From: an uncultured SAR86 cluster bacterium
Lineage (GTDB): Bacteria > Pseudomonadota > Gammaproteobacteria > Magnimaribacterales > D2472
Length of the DNA: 64,000 bases
Direction of reading: 5' to 3'
Assembly: GCA_905181595.1 (NCBI GenBank)
Contig: CAJIYI010000001.1
Coordinates: 897,938 to 961,937, forward strand
This document shows positions 8,806-18,063 of the stretch, one piece after another. The notes under the pieces were generated by a model. It searched no databases. It was not told the DNA's origin and saw only the letters and a list, made by a program, of their open reading frames with translations. Both the position numbers and the translations under genes were made by a program. Within the stretch, counting starts at the first letter, position 1; every line of letters begins with the position of its first letter.

Positions 8806-10002
8806 TTATCCTAAAGCTATAGTATTCATTTGCATGATGGGTATTAAAATTGCCAACACGATTAACAAAATAATACCTCCCATAAAGATAATTACCAAGG
8901 GCTCTAGAAGAGACAATACAGTAGCGCGTTTACTTTCTATCTCTCCCTTCATGTATTGAGTTACCTTTTCAAACATAAAAACAAGATTGCCTGATTTATA
9001 GCCACTTGAAAGTAACTGAATAAATAGTGATGGGAAAATCTTTGATGCTTTTAAAGATTGAATAAAGTCTTTTCCCTCAACGAGGTCAGCTCTAGCATTG
9101 GTAATTGTTTTGGCTATAAATTTATTACCAATCACTACGTGCGCTTGGTGCATTGCAATATCAAGATTAAGTCCTGACTTCAGCATTAAGTGCATGATCC
9201 TAGCAAAACGCTCAACTTCAGCATTTAGAATAAAACTTCCTACAAGAGGTAATCTTAAAAAATTTTTATGGAAGAGTATCGATGTTTTCTCATTCTTGGA
9301 CATCTTTCTGTAAGCATAATATGTTCCTCCAATAGAGCTGAAAAGAAATATAAGAAAAAGCCAAGCATAGTCAGAAATAATCATCAGACTTCTTGTTAGC
9401 AAAGGAAGAGTAGCCCCAGCCCTTACAAACTGATCAACTACCTGAGGCATAACAAATGTAAGCAAGGCAAAAACTACCCCGATAGAAAAGGTTAAAAGAA
9501 TTATAGGATAGGTCATGGCAGAAACAACTTGTTGCCTTACAAGAGCTGCCTCTTCAAGATAATCTGCAAGATTGCTAAAAGCGATATGAAGATTCCCTGC
9601 AGCATCTCCAGCAGCAATTAAAGATCTATATGTTTCATTAAAAATAGTACTGTGAGCAGACATTGCGTCAGCAATCCTTGATCCTTGCAATACCTCGTCT
9701 CTTACAGAATGAAGCGCTGCGGAGAGATTTTTATCATCAACCTCATCAGCAATTGATTTCAAGGTTTCATCCAAAGCAATGCCGGAGTCCAATAATGTTG
9801 CTATCTGCCTTGTAGCAAATAGAACATCTTTTTGACTGACTCTAAGCTTTCTTTGGAATCTATTCTCAGAAAGCCCTAAAGACAAGGGAGTTAAATTTCC
9901 TGCTTTAATTTGTTGTCTAGCTGCACGCTCAGAAGCTGAGCTAAGAATTCCCTTGATCTTTTTTCCAGTTAGATCAATGGCAGTATATTTAAATGTTGGC
10001 AT
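8806..10002 (-). CDS. gspF: Type II secretion inner-membrane platform protein GspF
   Basis: This 398-residue polytopic protein has the family start FKYTAIDLTGKKIKG, two repeated GspF domains (residues about 70-190 and 270-395) and three membrane spans, with the second repeat carrying the FPSLFIQLLSSGYKSGNL pattern. It forms the centre of the assembly platform. Its ATG overlaps the true end of gspE (9989) by 14 bases once the gspE frame is repaired. Confidence 0.96.
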   Translation of the reverse strand: MPTFKYTAIDLTGKKIKGILSSASERAARQQIKAGNLTPLSLGLSENRFQRKLRVSQKDVLFATRQIATLLDSGIALDETLKSIADEVDDKNLSAALHSVRDEVLQGSRIADAMSAHSTIFNETYRSLIAAGDAAGNLHIAFSNLADYLEEAALVRQQVVSAMTYPIILLTFSIGVVFALLTFVMPQVVDQFVRAGATLPLLTRSLMIISDYAWLFLIFLFSSIGGTYYAYRKMSKNEKTSILFHKNFLRLPLVGSFILNAEVERFARIMHLMLKSGLNLDIAMHQAHVVIGNKFIAKTITNARADLVEGKDFIQSLKASKIFPSLFIQLLSSGYKSGNLVFMFEKVTQYMKGEIESKRATVLSLLEPLVIIFMGGIILLIVLAILIPIMQMNTIALG

Positions 10003-11489
10003 CTTGATGACTTTGAACTTTTAGAAGCTCTTCATAGGAAGTTACTCCTTCAAGTAATAATTTAGTTGCCGATGCATCAATTGATAAGGTATTTTTAAAA
10101 GCACATTTTTCTAATGTGCTCTCTGACGCTTCATCATGAATTAATGCTTTTAATTCATCTGTGACGCTAATGCATTCCGCAAGAGCAACTCTTCCCTTAA
10201 AGCCAGAATGACCACATTCTGCGCAGCCATTTGGCTGAAAGACAGTGCTGCTCGGAGTTTAAAGAAAATTTTTGCTGCATTGAATCTGAGGCAGTTATCT
10301 CAGTTCTGCATTTTGTGCAGAGTCTTCTTACAAGTCTTTGTGATACCACCATTCTAATGCTTGACGCAAGAAGATAAGACTCAATACCCATATCTCTTAG
10401 CCTAGCAATTGCTCCAATTGCGCTGTTGGTGTGCACTGTTGAAAGAACTAAATGGCCTGTCAAACTAGCTTGAATAGCTATTTTTGCTGTTTCTATGTCT
10501 CTTATTTCTCCAACCATAACTATATCTGGGTCTTGGCGAAGAATGGATCTAAGGCCTGATGCAAAATCATAACCTGCCTTTGCATTAACTTGAGTCTGAC
10601 CGATTCCTGGGAGGGTATATTCTATAGGATCTTCAACTGTCAATATATTTTGAGACGAGTCACTGACATGGCGAAGACCAGAGTAAAGGGTTGTTGTTTT
10701 ACCGGATCCTGTTGGTCCTGTAACCAAGATGATTCCCTCTGAAAATGTCAGCGCAGTTTTATAAGTATTTAAGATTGATTCAGGTAACCCAAGATCAGTA
10801 ATATTAATTTGTGCAGCCTTTTTATCAAGGAGCCGTAAAACCACCCTCTCTCCATAGGATGATGGCAAAGTAGAGACCCGCACGTCAATTTTGTTTGTAC
10901 CCAGGGATAATGAAACTCTGCCATCCTGGGGCTTTCTTCGCTCAGCAATATCTAGACGAGCAATAATTTTAAGGCGTGAAATTATTGGGGCTGAAAGCCT
11001 AGAGTCATGCGTCAAAACCTCCTGTAAAATTCCATCCACCCTATACCTAACAATAAAATTATCCTCATAAGGTTCAAAATGTATGTCAGATGCTCTAACT
11101 TTGATTGCTTGGCTCAAAACACCATTAATTAACTTAATGATTGGGGCATCATTTGCCCCGCTCAACAAATCCTCAGTAGGGGCCAATGTATTTGCAAAAG
11201 ACTGAAGATCAAAATTTTCAGAAAGGTCTGCACTAAGATTCGGATTATCGCCTTCTGCAGAGTAGTATTGAGTTAACAGTTGATCGAAATCCTTTGGAGA
11301 GCAGACTTCGGAGAGAAAATCAGATCTCAGAACTCTAGAAAGTTCTTGGTACATTTCGAGACTTAATTTTTTCTCAGCAATTACGTGAAGCTTTGATTCT
11401 TTTAAATAAGCAAGAACCCTGTGCACTCGGGCAAAATCATAGGGAAGAGAGATATTTTCTTCTGAATTTTGGCCTTCCAGATCCATCAA
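9989..11489 (-). CDS. gspE: Type II secretion ATPase GspE (reading frame broken near the C-terminus)
   Basis: The first 417 or so codons give a normal GspE: N1E domain, Walker A GPTGSGKTTT (residues about 258-267), Asp box, Walker B DPDIVMVGEIRD (about 323-334), His box and the first CxxC of the zinc motif (LCTKC, about 393). The open frame then ends early at 10197. The missing piece is in the next frame without a stop down to 9989: GCAECGHSGFKGR supplies the second CxxC and the rest of the C-terminal domain. One extra base around 10236-10262, in or near a CTTT run, explains the break. It powers pseudopilus assembly at the cytoplasmic face. A consensus error is more likely than gene loss because all partner genes are intact. 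Confidence 0.93.
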
Positions 11490-11490
11490 T

Positions 11491-13335
11491 TTACTGAGTT
11501 AAATCTATGGGCTGAACTTCATCTAAAGAACGCAAAAGCACTTCAGCATTGATGTAATTGTATTTTTCTCCCGAAAGAGAAGACACATCAGCAGAATCAA
11601 TAAGAATTCTAGGTCGCAAAAATACCATTAGATTCCTTTGAACCCTAGATTCTGCAGAAGAGCTAAATAACTTTCCAAGCAAGGGAATTGAACCAAGGAT
11701 TGGAACTCTAGAAACACTCTCTTGAAGATCATCTTCATTTAAGCCTCCTAATACAATCATTTGATTGTTATCAACCAAAACCGTTGTCTCTATACTTCTT
11801 TTGTTAGTAATAAGGTCAGCTGTCCCAGTTAAAGGGCCCACAATTCCAGATACTTCCTGTTTTATCTCCAAGATAACTGAATTGCCTTCATTGATTTGCG
11901 GAGTAATAGAAAGCTTAATACCAACCTCTTGCCTGGAAGTTGTTCGAAAAGGATTAGCATTGCTAGAGCCTAAACTTTCACCCGTAGTAATAGGGATTTC
12001 TTGGCCTATAACAAGGTGAGCTGGCTCATTATCCATCGCAATAATAGTATGCGTAGATAAAATATCTGAATTTTGATCATCTGCAACAGCGCTAATTATT
12101 CCTGCAAAGCTATCTCCGCCGCTAAGATCACCAAACCCACTGATCAGACCAGATGAATTTAATAAAGAAGATGTAGCAAGATTGCTTAAAGTTGCATTAT
12201 TACCCTGTTCGATGGCAGAGCCTGCGAGTGACAGCAAGTCTGGATTAGCTCCATTTTGAAACCGAGTGATGCCGATGGGAATATTTCCGTCTTGCGCTCC
12301 AGCAAAGATTGTCTCAACTCCAAGATTCCTGGCTGCTGTTTGCGATAGCTCAACAATAATTGCTTCAACAAGTACTTGGGCTCGCCTAATATCAAGCTTA
12401 GAGACTAAATTTCTTATTAGATCGAGATTGGTTTCTTCTGAGGAAATGACAAGAGAGTTAGTTTCACGGTGATGAGTTACAACAGGCTTATCAGCATCTT
12501 CACCTGAAAATCTTGAAGAAACAGTATTGATAATTGCTGCAACTTCTTCCGCTTTAGCATATTTGAGATATATCACTGCTATTGATCCACCAGTCAAAGC
12601 ATCCTGATCAAGAGCTCTTAGTGTGGATGTAATATTATTAGTAACAATTTGATCGGCTGATAGAATCACTGAATTTGAAGGGGTAAATGGCACTGCAATA
12701 AAATTATTTATAGTAGGGTTATCCTGCACTTTAAGCCTATCAAGAATTCGCACTGCTTCTACGGACGAAAGATTATTTAATTTAATAATATTAATAGCTG
12801 CACTGTCATTCATATCAAGCGTAATAAGTAATTTTTCAATGCGATCAATGTTTGATTTTTTATCAACCAATAAAATGGAATTAATAGAAGGAATGCTTGA
12901 TAGATGAGATTGGCGTCCGGTAATAGCCTTAATCTGCGGTAATATTTCTCCTGCAGATCGATTTTTTAATGTGAATATCTTAGTTGCAATTGAGGCATTA
13001 TTAAAAGAGGCATTGGAGTCTCTGGTGGCTTCATTCTCCGGGACAATCCTAACAACTCCCCCATCAGAAAGGGCTGCAAAACCATGGACTTGTATGGTTC
13101 TAAGGTAAACATCCCATACCTGATCTGCTGAAAGTATTGAATCTGAAAAAATAGAAATTCTACCCTTAACCCTTGGATCAAGTATCAAAGTTTTTTTAGA
13201 AAACTTGGAAATATCTTGAGTAACTTTAGCAATTTCAACATCCTGATAATTTAGTAAGAAATTTTCTTGGGCGACTAGCTCAAATGAAAAGACAATAATC
13301 AAAAGCAGTGAGGACAATGTATGTAGTTTTTTCAT
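11491..13335 (-). CDS. gspD: Type II secretion outer-membrane secretin GspD
   Basis: A 614-residue secretin with a signal peptide (cleaved near residue 21), the N0 domain (NFLLNYQDVEIAKVTQDIS), three N1-N3 KH-like repeats to about residue 320, and the beta-barrel secretin domain with VPILGSIPLLGKLFSS and the LMVFLRPRIL terminal strand. A serine/glycine-rich loop splits the N3 region, as in other GspD. It forms the multimeric outer-membrane gate and lies between gspC and gspE. Confidence 0.97.
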   Translation of the reverse strand: MKKLHTLSSLLLIIVFSFELVAQENFLLNYQDVEIAKVTQDISKFSKKTLILDPRVKGRISIFSDSILSADQVWDVYLRTIQVHGFAALSDGGVVRIVPENEATRDSNASFNNASIATKIFTLKNRSAGEILPQIKAITGRQSHLSSIPSINSILLVDKKSNIDRIEKLLITLDMNDSAAINIIKLNNLSSVEAVRILDRLKVQDNPTINNFIAVPFTPSNSVILSADQIVTNNITSTLRALDQDALTGGSIAVIYLKYAKAEEVAAIINTVSSRFSGEDADKPVVTHHRETNSLVISSEETNLDLIRNLVSKLDIRRAQVLVEAIIVELSQTAARNLGVETIFAGAQDGNIPIGITRFQNGANPDLLSLAGSAIEQGNNATLSNLATSSLLNSSGLISGFGDLSGGDSFAGIISAVADDQNSDILSTHTIIAMDNEPAHLVIGQEIPITTGESLGSSNANPFRTTSRQEVGIKLSITPQINEGNSVILEIKQEVSGIVGPLTGTADLITNKRSIETTVLVDNNQMIVLGGLNEDDLQESVSRVPILGSIPLLGKLFSSSAESRVQRNLMVFLRPRILIDSADVSSLSGEKYNYINAEVLLRSLDEVQPIDLTQ

Positions 13336-13338
13336 GCT

Positions 13339-13740
13339 TTAGTTATTTATTGTTATATCAGTACTCAATTGATAACTTTTACCGTTTTGAGTAAAAATTG
13401 CAATCTTAGAGTTAACACTTTCAAGCTTATATGTATTCTCTAAAAGTTCACCCTGTTGTACGACATAGGTTTGATTATTTTTTTCTACGATCACTGAAGC
13501 TCTTTTATCACCAGCTCTGTAACCAATAACTTTATAATTAAAGCTGCTGGACACAGATTCCTGTATTGACTGGCCTGGATTTTCTGAAATGGATTGGGAG
13601 TTTGAAATTGAACTAAAATTATTTTTAATGTTTTCTGGCTGCGACATCAAGACAAGATATAGGTTTATTAAGTAATACATGGCTACAGCGCCCAACAGTG
13701 TTATGAGAGCTTTCTTTACCAGAATAAAATTAATTTTCAT
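13339..13740 (-). CDS. gspC: Type II secretion protein GspC, short form without a PDZ domain
   Basis: The 133-residue protein has an N-terminal membrane segment (about residues 9-31), a serine-rich linker, and a periplasmic homology-region domain (residues about 69-130: YKVIGYRAGDKRASVIVEK, then VVQQGELL). GspC links the inner-membrane platform to GspD. Typical GspC proteins are about 270-300 residues with a C-terminal PDZ or coiled-coil domain; this one stops right after the HR domain, three bases before gspD starts. No frame break is seen, so the short form seems genuine. Confidence 0.8.
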   Translation of the reverse strand: MKINFILVKKALITLLGAVAMYYLINLYLVLMSQPENIKNNFSSISNSQSISENPGQSIQESVSSSFNYKVIGYRAGDKRASVIVEKNNQTYVVQQGELLENTYKLESVNSKIAIFTQNGKSYQLSTDITINN

Positions 13741-13791
13741 TAGCCAGTAAGTTTAGCTTATTTCAGAAAGCCAATTATATAATTTTAAAAA

Positions 13792-15549
13792 CTATTTAAT
13801 TGGTATGGTAAACCAGAATTCAGAGCCGCCTTCTGGCCTAGATTCTACTCCTACATCTCCTTGCAAGTTATAGACTAAATTTTTTACTATGGCTAAACCC
13901 AGACCGCTGCCCTGCTGAGTATTAGCTCGAGCTGAAGCTGTTCTAAAGAATCTTTTAAAAACTAAGTCTTGATCTTCTTCGGCCACACCTTCACCTTGGT
14001 CAATCACTGCCAATCGAATTGCTTCACCCTGCTTTCTTAAACTAATCTGAATAATAGAATTCTCTGGGCTGTATTTAAATGCATTATCCAAGAGGTTATT
14101 AAGAACCCTTTCGATTGCCTTGGCATCACTGTTAACCGTCACCTCAGATTGACGCTCAAACACAACTTGGATATTTTTTCTTTTTGCTTTATTTTTGAAC
14201 GCGAGAACCACTGATTCAACGATCTGATTTAACACTATTTTCTCAATAACAAACTTGAGTTCGCCGTACTCAATTCTTGATAAATCAATCAGTGAAGTGA
14301 CCATCTCACTCAATCGGTCTGCGTTATGCAAAATAGCCTTTGAAAATATTTTTGCATCCTTTTTGTTCTCTAAGGCGCCATCCAGCAATGTCTCTGAATT
14401 TGCTTTGATAACACTAACAGGAGTTCTCAGTTCGTGGGATAAATTTGAGATAAAATCCCTTCTCATCGAATCCATTTGTCTTAATTGAGTGGTCTCATGG
14501 ACCACTAAAATTAGTTCCTGAGTCGACTTAGCCTTGTTCATATGGGCTAGGATCCATCGCGTGTCATCCTCACCTGTTTCCAACTCAAACTCACTATCAA
14601 ACTTGCCTTTTTTTTGAGCTTTTTTGTACATCCTGCTGAGAGCAGGTATCTCTATATCATTGATTGACTTATTGATAATCTCATCTAGACCCAAGATTTC
14701 CATAATCTGATCGTTGCGGAAAGTTATTAAACCATTTTGGTCGCAAACCATAATCCCTTCGCCTAGACCATCCAAAACTGATCCGAATTGATCTCTTTGT
14801 TTTGCTATTAAAGAAATTTGATTTTTTAAGTTTGTTGAAATCGTAGAAATATTTCTAGCCATAGACCCTATTTCATCTCTTCGTTTTACAGGCAGGGATC
14901 CTAGATCTTTCTTGTTATAAGAGCCATCGGATATATCTGATGCAGCTCGCTCTAAGTCCATTAAACTTTCACGAATATAGTTGCCTGCAATCACGCTCGC
15001 CAAAATTGCAACAATAAGGGCGACAACGATAATTAAAGTCATTGAATTTTCAAGGGATGCAAGGGAGCGATCTAGGTATTCATTGGTTACTGAAATTCTG
15101 ATAACTCTTTCTGGATTGGAGGTGGTATCTAGCAGAGCAAAATACAACATGTCTTGTTGTATTGAATTACTAAAACGCTTGCTGGAACCTGAACCATTAT
15201 TGAAAGCAGCTATCACCTCCGGTCTATTACTATGATTATCAAGGGACTCTAGAATATCCATTGCGATATCAGAATCAACCAAGACCAGCCCATCACGAGC
15301 AATAAGAGTAATTCGAGAGCCAGACGCGTCAGAGTAAGAGTCAATTTGAGATTTTAAGCTAATAGAATTATTGACCTTAGGGGATTCGGCAAAAGACTGT
15401 CTTAAAATTTTTGCCTGCTTAGAAAGCTCGCTCTCAATCTGTTGTTGCAAGCCTTCTGAGAGATCTCTCTCGGCTACAATAAATGCAAGAGAAAGACCAA
15501 TGAACAGGCATGACAAAATAATAATAAAAATACGACTGCGGATGCTCAT
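13792..15549 (-). CDS. phoR: Phosphate-regulon-type sensor histidine kinase PhoR
   Basis: This 585-residue kinase has an N-terminal span (about 7-25), a periplasmic sensor region, a second span (about 170-190), a HAMP linker, a PAS domain (about 252-345), and a HisKA domain with the phospho-accepting His near 372 (SNLSHELRTP). The HATPase domain has NLLDNAFKYSP, DQGEGV and GSGLGLAIVKNL. It is six bases downstream of phoB. The large periplasmic loop makes it closer to the PnpS/Gram-positive PhoR layout than to E. coli PhoR, so the phosphate assignment rests on the phoB partner and the nearby phosphate genes. Another signal is possible. Confidence 0.85.
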   Translation of the reverse strand: MSIRSRIFIIILSCLFIGLSLAFIVAERDLSEGLQQQIESELSKQAKILRQSFAESPKVNNSISLKSQIDSYSDASGSRITLIARDGLVLVDSDIAMDILESLDNHSNRPEVIAAFNNGSGSSKRFSNSIQQDMLYFALLDTTSNPERVIRISVTNEYLDRSLASLENSMTLIIVVALIVAILASVIAGNYIRESLMDLERAASDISDGSYNKKDLGSLPVKRRDEIGSMARNISTISTNLKNQISLIAKQRDQFGSVLDGLGEGIMVCDQNGLITFRNDQIMEILGLDEIINKSINDIEIPALSRMYKKAQKKGKFDSEFELETGEDDTRWILAHMNKAKSTQELILVVHETTQLRQMDSMRRDFISNLSHELRTPVSVIKANSETLLDGALENKKDAKIFSKAILHNADRLSEMVTSLIDLSRIEYGELKFVIEKIVLNQIVESVVLAFKNKAKRKNIQVVFERQSEVTVNSDAKAIERVLNNLLDNAFKYSPENSIIQISLRKQGEAIRLAVIDQGEGVAEEDQDLVFKRFFRTASARANTQQGSGLGLAIVKNLVYNLQGDVGVESRPEGGSEFWFTIPIK

Positions 15550-15555
15550 TAGGAG

Positions 15556-16251
15556 TTAATGAGGAGTTTTTGAAAAACGGTAACCCACTCCACGAATAGT
15601 TTGAATGTATTCACCCGTTGAGCCCAGCTTTTCTCTCAATCTTTTGATGTGAGTATCTACGGTTCTTGTTGTTACTTCAGCGCTATAACCCCAAACCTCC
15701 TCAAGCAATTGGTCTCTACTTTGAACTCTGCCCCGCCGATCTATCAAGTGCTTTAAAAGACGAAACTCTAGGGCTGTAAAGGAAATCTCATTATTACCAA
15801 TAAAGATCTGATGGGCATCTAGGTTTAGTTTTAATTCACCAAAAATAAATTCCTCTTCATCGCCTTTTGTTGTCTCAGATACTCCTCTTTTGAGTATAGC
15901 CTTAACTCTTAATATTAACTCCCTGACACTAAAAGGCTTGGTAACATAATCATCTGCACCAAGCTCAAATCCAATTACTCGATCCACCTCATCAGCTTTA
16001 GCCGTTAAAAGAATAACAGGAATATGTTTAGTTTTATCATCTGATTTAATGTCTCTGCACAAAGTTAAGCCTGAGCCATCGGGAAGCATTAGATCTAGAA
16101 TTATTACATCAGGACTGTTGTCTGAGATAGATTTTTCGCCTTCAGCAATTGAACCAGCCTGAAAAACCTTAAAAGATTCTTTTGAAAGATTGTAGTCAAT
16201 AGTTTTACGGATATCGGGCTCATCCTCTATTATTAAAACTCTTGATGTCAT
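15556..16251 (-). CDS. phoB: OmpR/PhoB-family response regulator
   Basis: A 231-residue two-domain regulator. The receiver domain has the acidic pocket (IIEDEPD), the phospho-acceptor Asp53 (VIILDLMLPDGSG), and the LTAKADEVDRVIGFELGADDYVTKPF switch region characteristic of PhoB-like proteins. The C-terminal winged helix (about 130-228) includes RTVDTHIKRLREKLG and IRGVGYRF. It heads a minus-strand run phoB-phoR-gspC-to-gspM, so it may control phosphate genes, the secretion operon, or both. Confidence 0.9.
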   Translation of the reverse strand: MTSRVLIIEDEPDIRKTIDYNLSKESFKVFQAGSIAEGEKSISDNSPDVIILDLMLPDGSGLTLCRDIKSDDKTKHIPVILLTAKADEVDRVIGFELGADDYVTKPFSVRELILRVKAILKRGVSETTKGDEEEFIFGELKLNLDAHQIFIGNNEISFTALEFRLLKHLIDRRGRVQSRDQLLEEVWGYSAEVTTRTVDTHIKRLREKLGSTGEYIQTIRGVGYRFSKTPH

Positions 16252-16309
16252 AGGTATTTCAAATAAGTTATTACTCTTTATACATCAATTATATAAGAGA
16301 GCGAACTCA

Positions 16310-18025
16310 TTAAGAGTTATGTTGCTCAATTGCAACAAAATCATCACGCAATTGTTTCTTGGAAAACTTTCCGGAAGCTACCCTTGGAAGTTCCTCTAAG
16401 TGTATCTTTATCATGGACGGTATTTTATATGCGGCAATTTTATCTTGTAAAAAATCTTTGATTTCATCTTCTGTTAAGGATGAAGACGGCTTTAAGCATA
16501 TTGAGGTACAAAGTGTCTCTCCCAGCCTCTCTTCAGGAATACCAAAAACTGCAGCCTCTTGCACGGATGGGTGCGCATATATTGCTGCTTCCACTTCTAT
16601 GCATGAGATATTTTCGCCTCCTCTGATCACAAGATCTTTAACGCGATCAACGATATACACAAAACCATCTTCAATGTATCCAAGATCGCCAGATCTAAAC
16701 CATCCATCATCATTGAAGACCTCTTCGGTTGCCTCTGGATTGCCCCAATACCCCACCATATTTGCTGGGCTCTTGATCACTATTTCCCCAACAACCTTGG
16801 GTTCTGTTAAGAAATTCCAATTCTCATCAATAATTGCAACATCTGTGACAGGCGGAACAGCTCTTCCGCAACTACCAGGGTGCGTTAAATATTCTTTGCC
16901 TAAATTAAGAGTTCCAACTGCATTTGTTTCGGTGAGCCCATAACCAATAGAGGGCTCGCTATCCTTAAAGCCATCTTTTAATTTTTTAACATGCTCTGGA
17001 GGCCTTGCAGCCCCTCCACCGCTTAGTTCCTTTAAAGTAGAAAGGTCATATTTATCTTTGTCTGGATGCGTTAATAAATCCCAGGTTTGAGTAGGCACAC
17101 CAGTTATGGCGCCAATCTTTTCATCTTGAATTAATTGCAATGCTGCGCCGGGATCCCATTTCGTCATCATGACCATTTTTCTTCCTGCAATAACACTCAT
17201 TAAAAAACCGGAGTGACTTCCTGTGACATGAAACAGAGGAACGCAATGCAAAATGGCAGATTGATTAACAGGAACATCTGATTGCTGGATTTGTGGATCT
17301 GCTTCACCTGCTGCTTCAGCTGCTTCAACCTCTCTTTTTAGTGTGGTAACCAAGGCCCAACTAAAGAGTGTTGCTAATATATTTCTGTGCGTAGAGAGAA
17401 CCCCTTTTGGAAAACCTGTTGAGCCAGAAGTATAAAAAATAGTTGCATTGTCGTTAGTATCCACATCAACAGATGGAAATGTTGTCTCATGCGAAGAAAT
17501 AAAATCATTAAAATTAGAAAATTCAGAATCTGAATCTGGTCTAACTATAATTTTTTGAATGTCCTGAAATTTTTCTAAGCCACGAAGACGCTTTTGATCT
17601 GCAACTAGGATTTTAGCTTGCGAGTTTTCTAGGCCGTAACTCACTTCATCAGGAACCCACCAAGAATTTAAAAGTACGCATACTGCTCCCATTGAGGTAA
17701 GAGCCATATAGCAAATAATATATTCTGGATTATTGGCCATGCAGATGGCAACTCTATCGCCTTTTTTAACTCCAGCATTTACAAAAGCATTAGCTGCTTG
17801 CGCAGCTTTGTTATGAATATCTTGATATGTGTATCTTTCTCCCTCAAAGACCACAAATTCCCACTCAGGAAACATCAGCCCATATTCAAAGTAATTAGCT
17901 AAGGTTTTAGGGATATTTGTAAATTCTCTGTAAGTTACTCCGGATGAGTGAAGCTCTTCTTTAAATGCAAAAGTTTGATCTGGTGCTGTTAAAGCATCTA
18001 GAGTTTGGGTATATATATCAGACAT
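16310..18025 (-). CDS. AMP-dependent acyl-CoA synthetase/ligase
   Basis: The 571-residue protein is a class I adenylate-forming enzyme. It has the P-loop YTSGSTGFPKGVLSTHRN (residues about 193-210), the A5 motif GYGLTETNAVG, the A7 SGDLG region, and the A8-A10 C-terminal domain VIRGGENI...GKFSKKQLR with the catalytic Lys. It joins a carboxylic acid to CoA through an acyl-AMP. The substrate is unknown; length and motifs fit medium/long-chain or aryl acids. It is divergent from the S8 autotransporter with 38 bases between starts. Confidence 0.88.
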   Translation of the reverse strand: MSDIYTQTLDALTAPDQTFAFKEELHSSGVTYREFTNIPKTLANYFEYGLMFPEWEFVVFEGERYTYQDIHNKAAQAANAFVNAGVKKGDRVAICMANNPEYIICYMALTSMGAVCVLLNSWWVPDEVSYGLENSQAKILVADQKRLRGLEKFQDIQKIIVRPDSDSEFSNFNDFISSHETTFPSVDVDTNDNATIFYTSGSTGFPKGVLSTHRNILATLFSWALVTTLKREVEAAEAAGEADPQIQQSDVPVNQSAILHCVPLFHVTGSHSGFLMSVIAGRKMVMMTKWDPGAALQLIQDEKIGAITGVPTQTWDLLTHPDKDKYDLSTLKELSGGGAARPPEHVKKLKDGFKDSEPSIGYGLTETNAVGTLNLGKEYLTHPGSCGRAVPPVTDVAIIDENWNFLTEPKVVGEIVIKSPANMVGYWGNPEATEEVFNDDGWFRSGDLGYIEDGFVYIVDRVKDLVIRGGENISCIEVEAAIYAHPSVQEAAVFGIPEERLGETLCTSICLKPSSSLTEDEIKDFLQDKIAAYKIPSMIKIHLEELPRVASGKFSKKQLRDDFVAIEQHNS

Positions 18026-18063
18026 AGTATTTATTCGCTTATTTGGTAGAATCCTAAACTATT

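Noticed and set aside
10197-11489. A naturally truncated GspE of 430 residues
   Set aside because: The second zinc CxxC and C-terminal domain are intact in the next frame down to 9989.
12186-12472. Extra ORFs inside gspD and similar overlapping frames elsewhere
   Set aside because: They are shadows in other frames of strongly supported genes and show no family features.
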